Origin: Streptomyces triticagri
Lineage (GTDB): Bacteria; Actinomycetota; Actinomycetes; Streptomycetales; Streptomycetaceae
DNA: 64,000 bases
Reading direction: 5' to 3'
Assembly: GCF_003429565.1 (NCBI RefSeq)
Contig: NZ_QUAK01000120.1
Coordinates: 1-64,000, forward strand
How positions within the stretch are numbered: the stretch's first letter is position 1; each line of letters begins with the position of its first letter. Of the stretch, positions 9,590 to 17,576 are shown piece after piece. The position numbers and the translations under genes were made by a program. A model generated the notes under the pieces. That model saw nothing but the letters and a program-made list of their open reading frames with translations, made no database searches and was not told where the DNA came from.

Positions 9590-10804
9590 TCAGTGGTGTG
9601 CGGGGACGGGGCGTTCGACGGGGATCGGGACCGTCACCGGCGCGGGGGCGCGGCGATCGGGTGCGCGGCGCTCCAGGGCGCTGGAGACGATCGCGAGGAC
9701 CAGGGCCGCGCCGGCCAGTGCGGCGCCGACCCAGTTGGGCGCCGTGTAGCCGAAGCCCGCGGCGATGACGAGGCCGCCGAGCCAGGCCGCGAGGGCGTTG
9801 CCCAGGTTGAAGGCGCCGATGTTCACGGCCGACGCCAGGGTCGGCGCTCCGTGCGCGAAGTCGAGTACCCGCTTCTGCAGCGGCGGTACGGTCGCGAAGC
9901 CGAGCGCCCCGATGAGGAACACGGCGACGGCCGCGGTGATCTTGTTGTGGGCGCAGGCGGTGAACAGGGCGAGGACCAGGGCCAGGCCGCCGAGCGCCGT
10001 GAAGAGCATCGGCATCAGCCTGCGGTCCGCGAACCTCCCGCCGGTCAGGTTCCCGGCCACCATGCCGAGTCCGAACAGCGCGAGCAGCCAGGTCACGGAG
10101 GAGTCCGCGTAGCCTGCGACCTCGGTCATCATCGGCGCGATGTAGGTGACGGCGGCGAAGACTCCGCCGAAGCCGAGCACGGTCATCGCCATGGCGAGCA
10201 GCACTTGCACATTCTTGAACGCGATCACCTCGTGGCGCAGCCTGACGCCCTCCGGCTTGGGCAGATCGGGTACGAGCCGGGCGATGCCGGCGAGGCCGAG
10301 TACGCCGAGCGCGGCGACGACGAAGAAGGTCGCGCGCCAGCCGGCCCCCTGGCCGATGAACGTGCCGAGCGGTACGCCGACGACGTTGGCCACGGTCAGG
10401 CCGGTGAACATCATCGAGATGGCGGCGGCCTTCTTCTCGGGTGCGACCAGCTCGGCGGCGACGACGGCTCCGATGCCGAAGAACGCTCCGTGCGCCAGTG
10501 AGGCGACCACGCGGCCGACGAGCATGACGCCGAAGACGGGGGCGACGGCCGAGACGACATTGCCCACGATGAACAGGCCCATCAGCAGCATGAGCATGTT
10601 CTTGCGGGAGATCTTGGTGCCGAGGGCGGTCATGAGCGGTGCGCCGAACATGACACCGAGGGCGTATCCGGTGACGAGGAATCCGGCGGTGGGCACCGAG
10701 ACGCCGAAGTCGGCGGCGACATCGGGCAGCAGGCCCATGATGACGAATTCGGTGGTGCCGATGCCGAAGGCCCCGATGGCGAGGGCCAGGAGCGCGAGAG
10801 GCAT
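9590..10804 (-). CDS. MFS efflux transporter (DHA1, AraJ/Cmx-like)
   Basis: An integral membrane protein of 404 residues with about twelve hydrophobic helices. It has the DHA1 drug/metabolite exporter layout: helix 1 FGIGTTEFVIMGLLPDVA, the loop 2-3 motif LGTKISRKN, and VVASLAHGAFFGIGA in helix 4. These features match the AraJ/YdhP/chloramphenicol-exporter group. The divergent neighbour is a MarR regulator with shared promoter sequences, which suggests derepression by a small molecule that the pump exports. The substrate is unknown. Confidence 0.85.
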   Translation of the reverse strand: MPLALLALAIGAFGIGTTEFVIMGLLPDVAADFGVSVPTAGFLVTGYALGVMFGAPLMTALGTKISRKNMLMLLMGLFIVGNVVSAVAPVFGVMLVGRVVASLAHGAFFGIGAVVAAELVAPEKKAAAISMMFTGLTVANVVGVPLGTFIGQGAGWRATFFVVAALGVLGLAGIARLVPDLPKPEGVRLRHEVIAFKNVQVLLAMAMTVLGFGGVFAAVTYIAPMMTEVAGYADSSVTWLLALFGLGMVAGNLTGGRFADRRLMPMLFTALGGLALVLALFTACAHNKITAAVAVFLIGALGFATVPPLQKRVLDFAHGAPTLASAVNIGAFNLGNALAAWLGGLVIAAGFGYTAPNWVGAALAGAALVLAIVSSALERRAPDRRAPAPVTVPIPVERPVPAHH

Positions 10805-10852
10805 GGGGGTGGCCTTCCAAGCGAACGTTGCGGTAGCGCCTTACGAGCGAAG

Positions 10853-10894
10853 ACAATAATTGCACACGCGGGCTAATTGCAAGCGCGCTATAGT
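10853..10894. promoter_or_regulatory. Divergent MFS/marR promoters with a MarR-type operator
   Basis: For the leftward MFS gene, a -35 TTGCAA (10877-10882) and -10 TATTGT (complement of 10853-10858) are 18 bases apart. For the rightward marR gene a TATAGT -10 box lies at 10889-10894. The heptamer AATTGCA is repeated at 10858-10864 and 10875-10881, 17 bases apart, covering the MFS promoter. This is a likely binding site for the adjacent MarR protein. Confidence 0.6.
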
Positions 10895-10959
10895 GGCGTA
10901 CGCCGCATCAAGCCTCGGAGGCCTTCACCGGACTCCGCGGACAGCCCCAGGAAGGACGC

Positions 10960-11436
10960 GTGACCATGACCGCCACCGACCCCGCGCTCACCGCCCTCGC
11001 CCAGGGCTGGTGCGCCCTCTCGCTGCTGCACGGCAGGATCGAGGCGCACATCGAGCGCGCGCTGCAGGCCGGGCACGGCCTCAGCGTGCGCGAGTACTCC
11101 CTGCTCGACGTGCTCAGCCGCCAGCACGACGGGGAGGGCGGCCATCTGCAGATGAAGCAGGTCGCCGACGCGGTCGTCCTCAGCCAGAGCGCCACGACCC
11201 GCCTGGTCACCCGCCTCGAGGACCGCGGGCTGCTGTCCCGGTACCTGTGCCCGACCGACCGGCGCGGCATCTACACCAATGTCTCCGAAGCGGGCCTCGC
11301 CCTGCTCGAAGAGGCGCGGCCCACCAACAACCGCGCCCTGCGCGAAGCGCTGGACGCGGCTGGCGGCGAGCCGGATCTGGCCCCGCTGGTCCAGGTCCTG
11401 GACCGGATGTCGGTCCCGGGCGGCCAGGCTGCCTGA
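10960..11436 (+). CDS. MarR family transcriptional regulator
   Basis: A DNA-binding protein of 158 residues with the MarR winged helix. The recognition segment is MKQVADAVVLSQSATTRLVTR, shown here only as its position near residues 65-85. The wing DRGLLSRYLCPTDRRGIYTN follows. A GTG start at 10960 and an ATG at 10966 are both possible; AGGAAGGA lies five to eleven bases upstream. It is divergent from the MFS pump and probably represses it. It converges on the glycosyltransferase gene with only 27 bases between. Confidence 0.88.
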   Translation: MTMTATDPALTALAQGWCALSLLHGRIEAHIERALQAGHGLSVREYSLLDVLSRQHDGEGGHLQMKQVADAVVLSQSATTRLVTRLEDRGLLSRYLCPTDRRGIYTNVSEAGLALLEEARPTNNRALREALDAAGGEPDLAPLVQVLDRMSVPGGQAA

Positions 11437-11463
11437 GCGCGCTGGGGCTGAGTGCGCTGGGCG

Positions 11464-12684
11464 TCAGCGTCCGTACGGGAAGTTCCTTCGGACGTATGGG
11501 AAGTCCCGCCGGACGTACGGGAGTTCGGGGCGCCGGGGCGAGGAGTCGCCGGGCTCGGGTCTCGGGGTGAGGAGGCGGGTGAGGTGTGCGGCGGAGGCGT
11601 CCCAGGTCCACATCCGCTCGACCCAGCGCCTGCCCGCCGCGCCCATCGCCGCGCCCTCCGGTGTGCACAGCAGACGTCCGACCGCGTCGGCCACGGCCCG
11701 TACGTCTCGACCGTCGACGACCGTGCCGGTGCGGCCGTCAAGGACCGCGTCCGGGGCCCCGCCGGAGTCCCCCACGACCACGGGCAGACCGCCGGCCGCG
11801 GCCTCCAGATAGACGATCCCGAGTCCTTCGGCCTCCAGGCCGCCGCGGCGCGTACGGCAGGGCATGGCGAAGACGTCGGCGGCGGCGTAGTACCCGGGGG
11901 TCTCCGCGTGGCGTACGCCGCCGGCGAAGACGACCGATCCGGGCGGCTGTGCGTCGGCCAGGCGTCGCAGCCGGCGTGCGTCCGGGCCGTCGCCGACCAC
12001 GAGCAGCACCGCTTCCGGGACGGTGCGCCGGATGATCGGGAGCGCCCGGATGAGCATGTCCTGGCCCTTGCGCGGGACCAGGCGGGCGAGGCTCAGGACG
12101 ACCTTGCGCCCCTCGAGACCGTGGCGTGCCCGCAGTGCGCGTCCCTGCTCGGCCACGGCGTCGCCGCGGAACGCCGGCGGGTCCACGCCGGGGACGAGGC
12201 GGCTCATCCGGACGTCGGGATCCAGTGCCGGGGCGATCCGGTTACGGGTGTGGTCGCCGAGGTACGTGACGACGTCGACGCCGGAACCGATGCGCCTCAA
12301 CAGGCCGCGGGCGCCCGGGACTCGGGCCCACCAGATCTCGTGGCCGTGGGTGGTCGCGACGATCCTCCGTACACCGGCCCGGCGGAGCGCCGGGGCCATC
12401 GCCCCGAGCGGGGCGGCCGCACCGAACCACACCCGGTCGCAGCCGTACTCCCGCACCAGGTCCAGCGTCCGGGCGGTGGCACGCGGAGTGGGCAGCAGGG
12501 TGCGGGCCGGGTCGCGGATCACCGGGAACGGCAGGGTGGCGTCGAATGCGGACGCGCCGGGCTCGGAGGAGGTGTGCACGACCACATCACCGCCCGGGAA
12601 GCGCGTGGCCATGGCGTGGACGAACGTCTCGATCCCGCCCTGCCGCGGCGGGAAGTCGTTGGTGACGACGAGTGTGGTGCTCAA
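11464..12684 (-). CDS. Glycosyltransferase family 4 (GT-B fold)
   Basis: A cytoplasmic sugar-nucleotide-dependent transferase of about 406 residues, of the phosphatidylinositol-mannosyltransferase-like GT4 group. It begins STTLVVTNDFPPRQGGIET, the usual N-terminal GT4 motif, has LSLARLVPRKGQDMLIRA before the donor lobe, and EAEGLGIVYLEAAAGGLPVV as the E-x7-E donor motif. The TTG start at 12684 is inferred because conserved sequence begins there and GAGGAG lies upstream. This start overlaps the upstream membrane-protein gene by 98 bases. The C-terminus ends in three near-copies of a Phe-Pro-Tyr-Val-Arg-Arg unit. Acceptor unknown; the adjacent membrane protein suggests a cell-envelope glycoconjugate. 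Confidence 0.85.
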   Translation of the reverse strand: MSTTLVVTNDFPPRQGGIETFVHAMATRFPGGDVVVHTSSEPGASAFDATLPFPVIRDPARTLLPTPRATARTLDLVREYGCDRVWFGAAAPLGAMAPALRRAGVRRIVATTHGHEIWWARVPGARGLLRRIGSGVDVVTYLGDHTRNRIAPALDPDVRMSRLVPGVDPPAFRGDAVAEQGRALRARHGLEGRKVVLSLARLVPRKGQDMLIRALPIIRRTVPEAVLLVVGDGPDARRLRRLADAQPPGSVVFAGGVRHAETPGYYAAADVFAMPCRTRRGGLEAEGLGIVYLEAAAGGLPVVVGDSGGAPDAVLDGRTGTVVDGRDVRAVADAVGRLLCTPEGAAMGAAGRRWVERMWTWDASAAHLTRLLTPRPEPGDSSPRRPELPYVRRDFPYVRRNFPYGR

Positions 12685-14020
12685 GACGGCTGCTCTCCTC
12701 GGAGTCCGCACGGTGGCGGGCGATCGGGTGTCGGGGTTCCGGACGGGGTACGGGCCGGCGCGCCGGTGTCGCGATACGCACCCAGGCGACGAGGACCAGA
12801 GGCAGGACGAAGTAGCCGAACCGGCCCGCCGGCGCGCACAGGAAGGCGATGCACAGGCCTGCGGCGAGCCGGTCGACGGCCGTGAACGCGTCGGCGGGCG
12901 GGCGCAGCACCAGCGAGACGCCGACGGCCACACCGCCGCACACCAGCAGGGCGATCGCCGCGTACCAGCCGGGCGGGCCCAGATCGGCGAGGAGCCGGCC
13001 GGGCAGCGGGCTGTCCGCGGGTGTCGCGACGGCGGCGCGACCGGTCGGGAAGGCGACCACCTGGTCGAGCAACGGGCCCGGCGCGGCCAGGGCGAACGGC
13101 ACCACGGCGGCGAGCACTCCGGCCGACCAGGCCGCCAGGCACCGGGTTGCGGCCCGGGCTCCCGACCGGGACGCGAGCAGGGCGCAGGCCACCGTGACAG
13201 CCGGTAGCGCCGTCCACTTGAGCGCGCAGGCGGCCGCGAGCGCCAGTCCCGCGGCGTACGGCCGGTCGCCGGCGGCGAGCGCGAGGCCCAGGCAGCACAG
13301 GCCGACCAGCGGCAGGTCCACGCCGCTGACGCAGAGCGGGAGCGCGACGAGCGGCGACGCGACGAGAACGCTCAGGGCGGCCCAGGGCGTCGAACTCCCT
13401 CGAGTTGGAGGCTTGTTGGGGCGGTGGGCTGCACCGCGGCGCAGCACCGCGCAGGCCCCCGCCAGGCATGCCACCAGGACCAGGGCGCACCACAGCCGGG
13501 GGTCGCCGAACAGACGGGCCGCCGCCGATTCCTCGCCGAGCAGGGCCGCGGGCAGGCCGAACAGGCTCATCCCGGGGAGGTACGGGTTGTAGTCCGTGAC
13601 GGTCGCCGGGTCGGCCAGATACGGCGATCCGGTGGTCCGGAGCAGTGCGGCGGATCGTTCCACCACACCTACCTCGCTCTGCGCCCGTCCGGTGAGCGCC
13701 AGTTGGAGGAAGGGGACCGCGACCGCGCCGGTAAGGGCTGCGGCCGACGAATACGTACGGGTGCACCGTCCAGGGAGCACATGGGCGAGCAGGGCCGCGC
13801 TCAGATAGCCGATGGCGGCGGTCCGGCCCCAGAGGCGGTGCGGGGCGGGTTCGGCGAGCAGACCGACCGCCGCCGCGCAACAGGCCGCCGCCGCCCAGCC
13901 GATGGCCCACAGGGCGCGCCGGCTAGGGGCTCGCACGAGTCCGGCGCGGGCGGTGCGGACGGTGCGTGGTGGGGCGGGAGGGGTGGTGAGGGCGAGTGTT
14001 CCGACGGGTCGCTGAGGCAC
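12587..14020 (-). CDS. Multi-spanning membrane protein, GT87-like mannosyltransferase family
   Basis: A 477-residue protein with roughly ten to twelve hydrophobic helices separated by short loops. It has TDYNPYLPGMSLFGLPAAL after the first extracytoplasmic loop, which resembles the actinobacterial GT-C/GT87 polyprenyl-phosphate-mannose-dependent transferases (DUF2029 type). No catalytic residue can be assigned with certainty. GTG at 14020 is the proposed start. The last 33 codons run out of frame through the start of the GT4 gene; this hydrophilic arginine-rich tail is probably dispensable. The pair is likely translationally linked and acts together in envelope glycan synthesis. Confidence 0.65.
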   Translation of the reverse strand: MPQRPVGTLALTTPPAPPRTVRTARAGLVRAPSRRALWAIGWAAAACCAAAVGLLAEPAPHRLWGRTAAIGYLSAALLAHVLPGRCTRTYSSAAALTGAVAVPFLQLALTGRAQSEVGVVERSAALLRTTGSPYLADPATVTDYNPYLPGMSLFGLPAALLGEESAAARLFGDPRLWCALVLVACLAGACAVLRRGAAHRPNKPPTRGSSTPWAALSVLVASPLVALPLCVSGVDLPLVGLCCLGLALAAGDRPYAAGLALAAACALKWTALPAVTVACALLASRSGARAATRCLAAWSAGVLAAVVPFALAAPGPLLDQVVAFPTGRAAVATPADSPLPGRLLADLGPPGWYAAIALLVCGGVAVGVSLVLRPPADAFTAVDRLAAGLCIAFLCAPAGRFGYFVLPLVLVAWVRIATPARRPVPRPEPRHPIARHRADSEESSRLEHHTRRHQRLPAAAGRDRDVRPRHGHALPGR

Positions 14021-14427
14021 GCTGCCAGTCCAGCCGGGCGCGGGGACAAGGTCATGACAGCTGGGTCGAGACCTCGCGGTCGGGTTTCCCCGACCCTCGC
14101 GGCGGCCTCCGGTGCGTGGGCTGGCCTCCGGCCGGCCGGCGGTTGCGGTTTCCCGCAGCTCGAATCCCGCCGCTTCCGCTACGCGCGGGGCGCGGCTCTC
14201 CGCCGGCTCGGGCTGGGGCTTTTCGCTGGCGCAGACTGCGGTTTTCCGCCAGCCCGGGCTGCGGCTTTCCGCGCACGCGGGTTGGGGTTTTCCACCTGCA
14301 CATGGGTGGTTTTCCCTACCGACAACGCCCGGTTGTGCGCACTACGTTGTGGACGATCACAGACGCGGGCGGCTCCGACGCCCAGGACGGTACGCGCTGC
14401 GCGGCGGCGCGGCGGGAAAGGCACAGC
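14021..14427. other. Intergenic region with degenerate 23-bp repeats
   Basis: Between the membrane-protein start and the histidine-kinase start there is no supported gene, although one frame stays open upstream of the kinase. From about 14147 to 14325 the sequence repeats a degenerate unit of about 22-25 bases with core GCGGTTTTCCGC (at about 14190, 14238, 14260, 14283, 14305). GGAAAGG at about 14415 is the kinase ribosome site. A possible promoter could lie at 14330-14360 but I cannot name boxes. Confidence 0.5.
14147..14325. repeat. Degenerate ~23-bp repeats, core GCGGTTTTCCGC
   Basis: About seven imperfect copies follow each other, for example CTGCGGTTTTCCGCCAGC, CTGCGGCTTTCCGCGCAC, TTGGGGTTTTCCACCTGC and GGGTGGTTTTCCCTACC. 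Each carries a small inverted repeat (GCGG...CCGC or GTGG...CCAC). The block lies upstream of the two-component system. Confidence 0.65.
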
Positions 14428-15741
14428 ATGTCCACGGCGAAGGGACCCGGCGGGCCAGGCGGCCCCGACACGGCGGTGCGGGAGGCGCTCGCGCGGCGGC
14501 CGCGGCGCTTTCTGTTCTCGCTGTGGCCGCTGCTCTGTTGGGCCCACCTGTTGAGCGGGACGCTGTTCGGACTCGGGGTGCTCCTTGCACTCACCGTGCT
14601 GGTCTCGCTCGGCGCGATCCTCTCCGTGCTCGGCGTCGGCCTGCTGCTGCTCGTCTGCACCGCGCTGCTCGGCGTCCCCGTGGCGGCGGTGGAGCGGCAC
14701 CGGCTGCGCCTCGTCGCCCCGGTGGCGATAGCCGATCCGTACGAGCGGCCGCAGGACGGCACGGCCTGGCACCGCCTCCGGCACCGGCTCACCCAGCGGG
14801 CCACCTGGCGCGAGCTCGGCTATGCGGCCCTGCTGGCGATCGTCTTCGCCGGGGCCGGTCTGGGCGTGCTCGTCCTCCTCGTCCTCAGCGCGATCCTCGT
14901 GTCCGTACCGGTGCTGGTGTGGGCGCTGGCGCCCGAGGCGGTGATGGTGATCCCGGGGCATGCCATCCCCAGTCCATGGGCCGCCGTCCCGTTCACGCTC
15001 GTGGGGCTCGCCGGCGTCGCACTGTCCGCGTACGCGGCCGGCTGGCTGACCTGGGCCCAGGTGCGTATCGCCTGGCTGTTGCTCTCACCGCGCCAGGACG
15101 AGACCTCGAGGCACGTCGTCGAGCTCACCCGTTCCCGGGCCCGGCTCGCGGACGCCTTCGAGGCAGAGCGGCGCCGCATCGAGCGCGATCTGCACGACGG
15201 CGCCCAGCAGCAACTCGTCGCGCTGACCATGACGTTGGGCCTCGCCGAGTTCGAGCTCGGCGACGCGCATCCCGAGGCCGCGGCCCTGATCGGCCGGGGC
15301 CGCGCGGAGGCTCGGCGCGCCCTTGACCAACTGCGTGATCTGGTCCGTGGCATCCATCCGCAGGTGCTGACCGATCACGGTCTTGCGGCCGCCGTGGCGG
15401 AGATCGCCCTGCGCACGCCCCTGGAGGTCACCGTCGGCATCGATCTGCCGAATCGCCTGCCCGGACCGGTCGAGACGACGGCGTACTTCACCGTGGCGGA
15501 GGCCTTGGCCAATGCGACCAAGCACAGCGGTGCGGGCCGCATCGAGATATCCGGCCGCCTCGACCGGGACCGGCTCGTCCTCGTGGTCACCGACGACGGG
15601 ATGGGAGGTGCGGACCCGTCGAAGGGCACCGGCCTGTCCGGACTCGCGGACCGCCTGGCGATCCTCCGGGGCCGCCTGACCGTGGCAAGTCCGGTCGGTG
15701 GCCCGACCCGTGTCCGAGTGGAGGTCCCGTGCTCCGCGTAG
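14428..15741 (+). CDS. Two-component sensor histidine kinase (NarL/DesK type)
   Basis: A membrane kinase of 437 residues. The N-terminal part (about 25-215) holds four to five transmembrane helices and a sensor region of the actinobacterial type. The HisKA_3 dimerisation helix has the phospho-acceptor His256 in RDLHDGAQQQLVAL. The ATP-binding domain shows VAEALANATKHS, VVTDDGMGG and GTGLSGLADRL. The ATG at 14428 is chosen for its GGAAAGG site and because the frame upstream is low-complexity. Its stop overlaps the start of the response regulator by 13 bases, so the two form one system. The stimulus is unknown. Confidence 0.92.
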   Translation: MSTAKGPGGPGGPDTAVREALARRPRRFLFSLWPLLCWAHLLSGTLFGLGVLLALTVLVSLGAILSVLGVGLLLLVCTALLGVPVAAVERHRLRLVAPVAIADPYERPQDGTAWHRLRHRLTQRATWRELGYAALLAIVFAGAGLGVLVLLVLSAILVSVPVLVWALAPEAVMVIPGHAIPSPWAAVPFTLVGLAGVALSAYAAGWLTWAQVRIAWLLLSPRQDETSRHVVELTRSRARLADAFEAERRRIERDLHDGAQQQLVALTMTLGLAEFELGDAHPEAAALIGRGRAEARRALDQLRDLVRGIHPQVLTDHGLAAAVAEIALRTPLEVTVGIDLPNRLPGPVETTAYFTVAEALANATKHSGAGRIEISGRLDRDRLVLVVTDDGMGGADPSKGTGLSGLADRLAILRGRLTVASPVGGPTRVRVEVPCSA

Positions 15742-16391
15742 TCCTCGCCGAGGACGCCGTCCTGCTCCGCGCCGGACTCGCCGAACTGCTGCACCGCGGC
15801 GGCCATGTGGTGGTCGAGGCGGTGGGCGACGGTACGGGCCTGGCCCGGGCGGTGGACGACCACCGCCCGGACGTCGTGATCACCGATGTACGGATGCCGC
15901 CCGGCTTCCGCGACGAGGGGCTGCGTGCGGCGCTCGAACTCCGCGCCCGGCACAGGAGTCTGCCGGTCCTCGTGCTCTCCCAGTACGTCGCGACGGCCTA
16001 CGCCACGCAGCTGCTGAGCGGGGGCGGTCCGGGGGACGGCGGGCTCGGGTATCTGCTCAAGGACCGGGTCGGCGAGGTCGCAGAGTTCATGGACGCGGTG
16101 CGCCGGGTCGCCGGAGGGCAGACGGTGATCGACCCGGAGGTCGTACGGGTGCTCCTGGCGCAGCAGACCGCGGAGAAGCCGCTGAGCCGGCTCACGCCGC
16201 GCGAGCGCGAGGTGCTCACGCTGATGGCGGAGGGTCTCAACAACCAGTCCATCGCCCGCAGGTTGACCGTCACCGAGGCCTCGGTGGTCAAGCACTCAGG
16301 CAACATCTTCATGAAACTGGACGTCGATCCGACGGAGGGGAACCGCCGCGTCCTGGCCGTACTCGCGCATCTCCGCGGGGAGGAGGCCTGA
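15729..16391 (+). CDS. LuxR-family (NarL type) response regulator
   Basis: A 220-residue DNA-binding regulator. The receiver domain has the acidic pair in LAEDAVLLRAGL and the phosphorylation site Asp53 in VVITDVRMPP. The C-terminal helix-turn-helix starts LTPREREVLTLMAEGLNN and continues to SVVKHSGNIFMKL. It is phosphorylated by the overlapping upstream kinase. The GTG start lies inside the kinase 3' end, a typical coupled arrangement. Targets are not deducible. Confidence 0.92.
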   Translation: MLRVVLAEDAVLLRAGLAELLHRGGHVVVEAVGDGTGLARAVDDHRPDVVITDVRMPPGFRDEGLRAALELRARHRSLPVLVLSQYVATAYATQLLSGGGPGDGGLGYLLKDRVGEVAEFMDAVRRVAGGQTVIDPEVVRVLLAQQTAEKPLSRLTPREREVLTLMAEGLNNQSIARRLTVTEASVVKHSGNIFMKLDVDPTEGNRRVLAVLAHLRGEEA

Positions 16392-16526
16392 CGCACGTCA
16401 ACGGCCGGCACGGCCGCACACCGGCCGGAGGACAGCTCGCCCGAGGACAGCGCGCCGGACGTCCGGACATTCCTCGCGGACTCTCGGCCATGGTCGCGGG
16501 TCGCCCGGCACGGCCAGGGTTGCCGT

Positions 16527-17450
16527 ATGACACATGCGAACATCACGACAGGCACCGGCCCGACGACTGACACGAAGGCGGCGACGGACGCGGCCGGTAG
16601 GCCCGCCGTCGGCACGGTCCTGGTCACCGGTGGCACCGGCAAGACCGGCCGCAGGACCGTGGCGCGGCTCCGTGAGCTCGGCGTGGACACGCGGGCGGCG
16701 GCACGGTCGGGAGACACCCTGTTCGACTGGACGGACCGCGCCACCTGGGCCCCCGCACTCGACGGGGTCGACACCGTCCACATCGTCCCTCTCGACACAT
16801 CGCCGTCCCCGACCCCGGCCTTCGTCGAGCAGGCCGTCGCCGGCGGTGTGCGGCGCATCGTGCTGCTCTCGGCCCGCGGCGTGGACGTGCCCGGCTACTT
16901 CGGGCCCGACCTCGCCAACGGCGGCCCGCATGCCGAGGGCGAAGAGGCCGTCCGGTCCTCCGGCGCCGCCTGGACGATCCTGCGGCCCGGATGGTTCGCC
17001 CAGAACTTCAGCGAGGGCTTCTTCCTCGACGGCGTACGGGCCGGCGAACTGGCCCTGCCCACCGGCGAGGGGAAGGCCGCCTTCGTCGATGCCGAAGACA
17101 TCGCGGCAGTCGCCGTGGCAGCCCTCACGGAGGACGGCCACGACGGCCAGGCGTACGACCTCTCCGGCCCCCGAGCGCTCGGCATCGCCGACGCACTCGA
17201 CGAGATCGCGAGAGCGACCGGCACCCGCGCTGCCCGCTATGTGCCCGTACGGGACACCGAGTTCCGGGCCGGCCTACTGGCACAGGGCGTCTCCGCGGAG
17301 GAGGCCGCGCTGTGGACGGAGGCGATGCGGCTGATCCGGACCAGCCAGGAGGCCCCGGTCGTGGACGGCGTACAGCGGGCACTCGGCCGCCCACCACGTG
17401 ACTTCACCGCATTCGCCCAAACCGCGGCGAGGAACGGCGCCTGGAGCTGA
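16527..17450 (+). CDS. NmrA-like NAD(P)-binding oxidoreductase, copy 1
   Basis: A 307-residue Rossmann-fold protein of the atypical SDR/NmrA group. The dinucleotide motif is VLVTGGTGKTGRRTVARL near residue 28, a variant of GxxGxxG. It has no SDR Tyr-x3-Lys pair, and the segment AAWTILRPGWFAQNF is typical of the family. Members either act as quinone or isoflavone-type reductases or sense NADP redox state. It is closely related in length and sequence to the second copy at 18645, from which it is separated by an AraC-type regulator. The reaction is unknown. Confidence 0.82.
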   Translation: MTHANITTGTGPTTDTKAATDAAGRPAVGTVLVTGGTGKTGRRTVARLRELGVDTRAAARSGDTLFDWTDRATWAPALDGVDTVHIVPLDTSPSPTPAFVEQAVAGGVRRIVLLSARGVDVPGYFGPDLANGGPHAEGEEAVRSSGAAWTILRPGWFAQNFSEGFFLDGVRAGELALPTGEGKAAFVDAEDIAAVAVAALTEDGHDGQAYDLSGPRALGIADALDEIARATGTRAARYVPVRDTEFRAGLLAQGVSAEEAALWTEAMRLIRTSQEAPVVDGVQRALGRPPRDFTAFAQTAARNGAWS

Positions 17451-17475
17451 GAGGGCGGGCCCCGGGAGGACGGGC

Positions 17476-17514
17476 GAGGGCCGGGTGCCGGGGCGTGGCC
17501 CGCACCCGGCCCTC
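17476..17514. terminator. 13-bp stem terminator between convergent NmrA and AraC genes
   Basis: GAGGGCCGGGTGC at 17476-17488 is perfectly complementary to GCACCCGGCCCTC at 17502-17514, with a 13-base loop that can itself form a short inner GGG/CCC pairing. It lies 26 bases after the stop of the NmrA gene and 60 bases after the AraC gene's stop on the other strand, so it can serve both. Confidence 0.75.
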
Positions 17515-17576
17515 CCCTCCGGCACCGCACACCCGCCCATCCGCCGCCCGACGCCTGCCCGCACGTGCTCGGACGC

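Noticed and set aside
9506..9591. CRISPR-like array
   Set aside because: Units are contiguous 14-bp repeats without spacers, so it is a simple tandem repeat.
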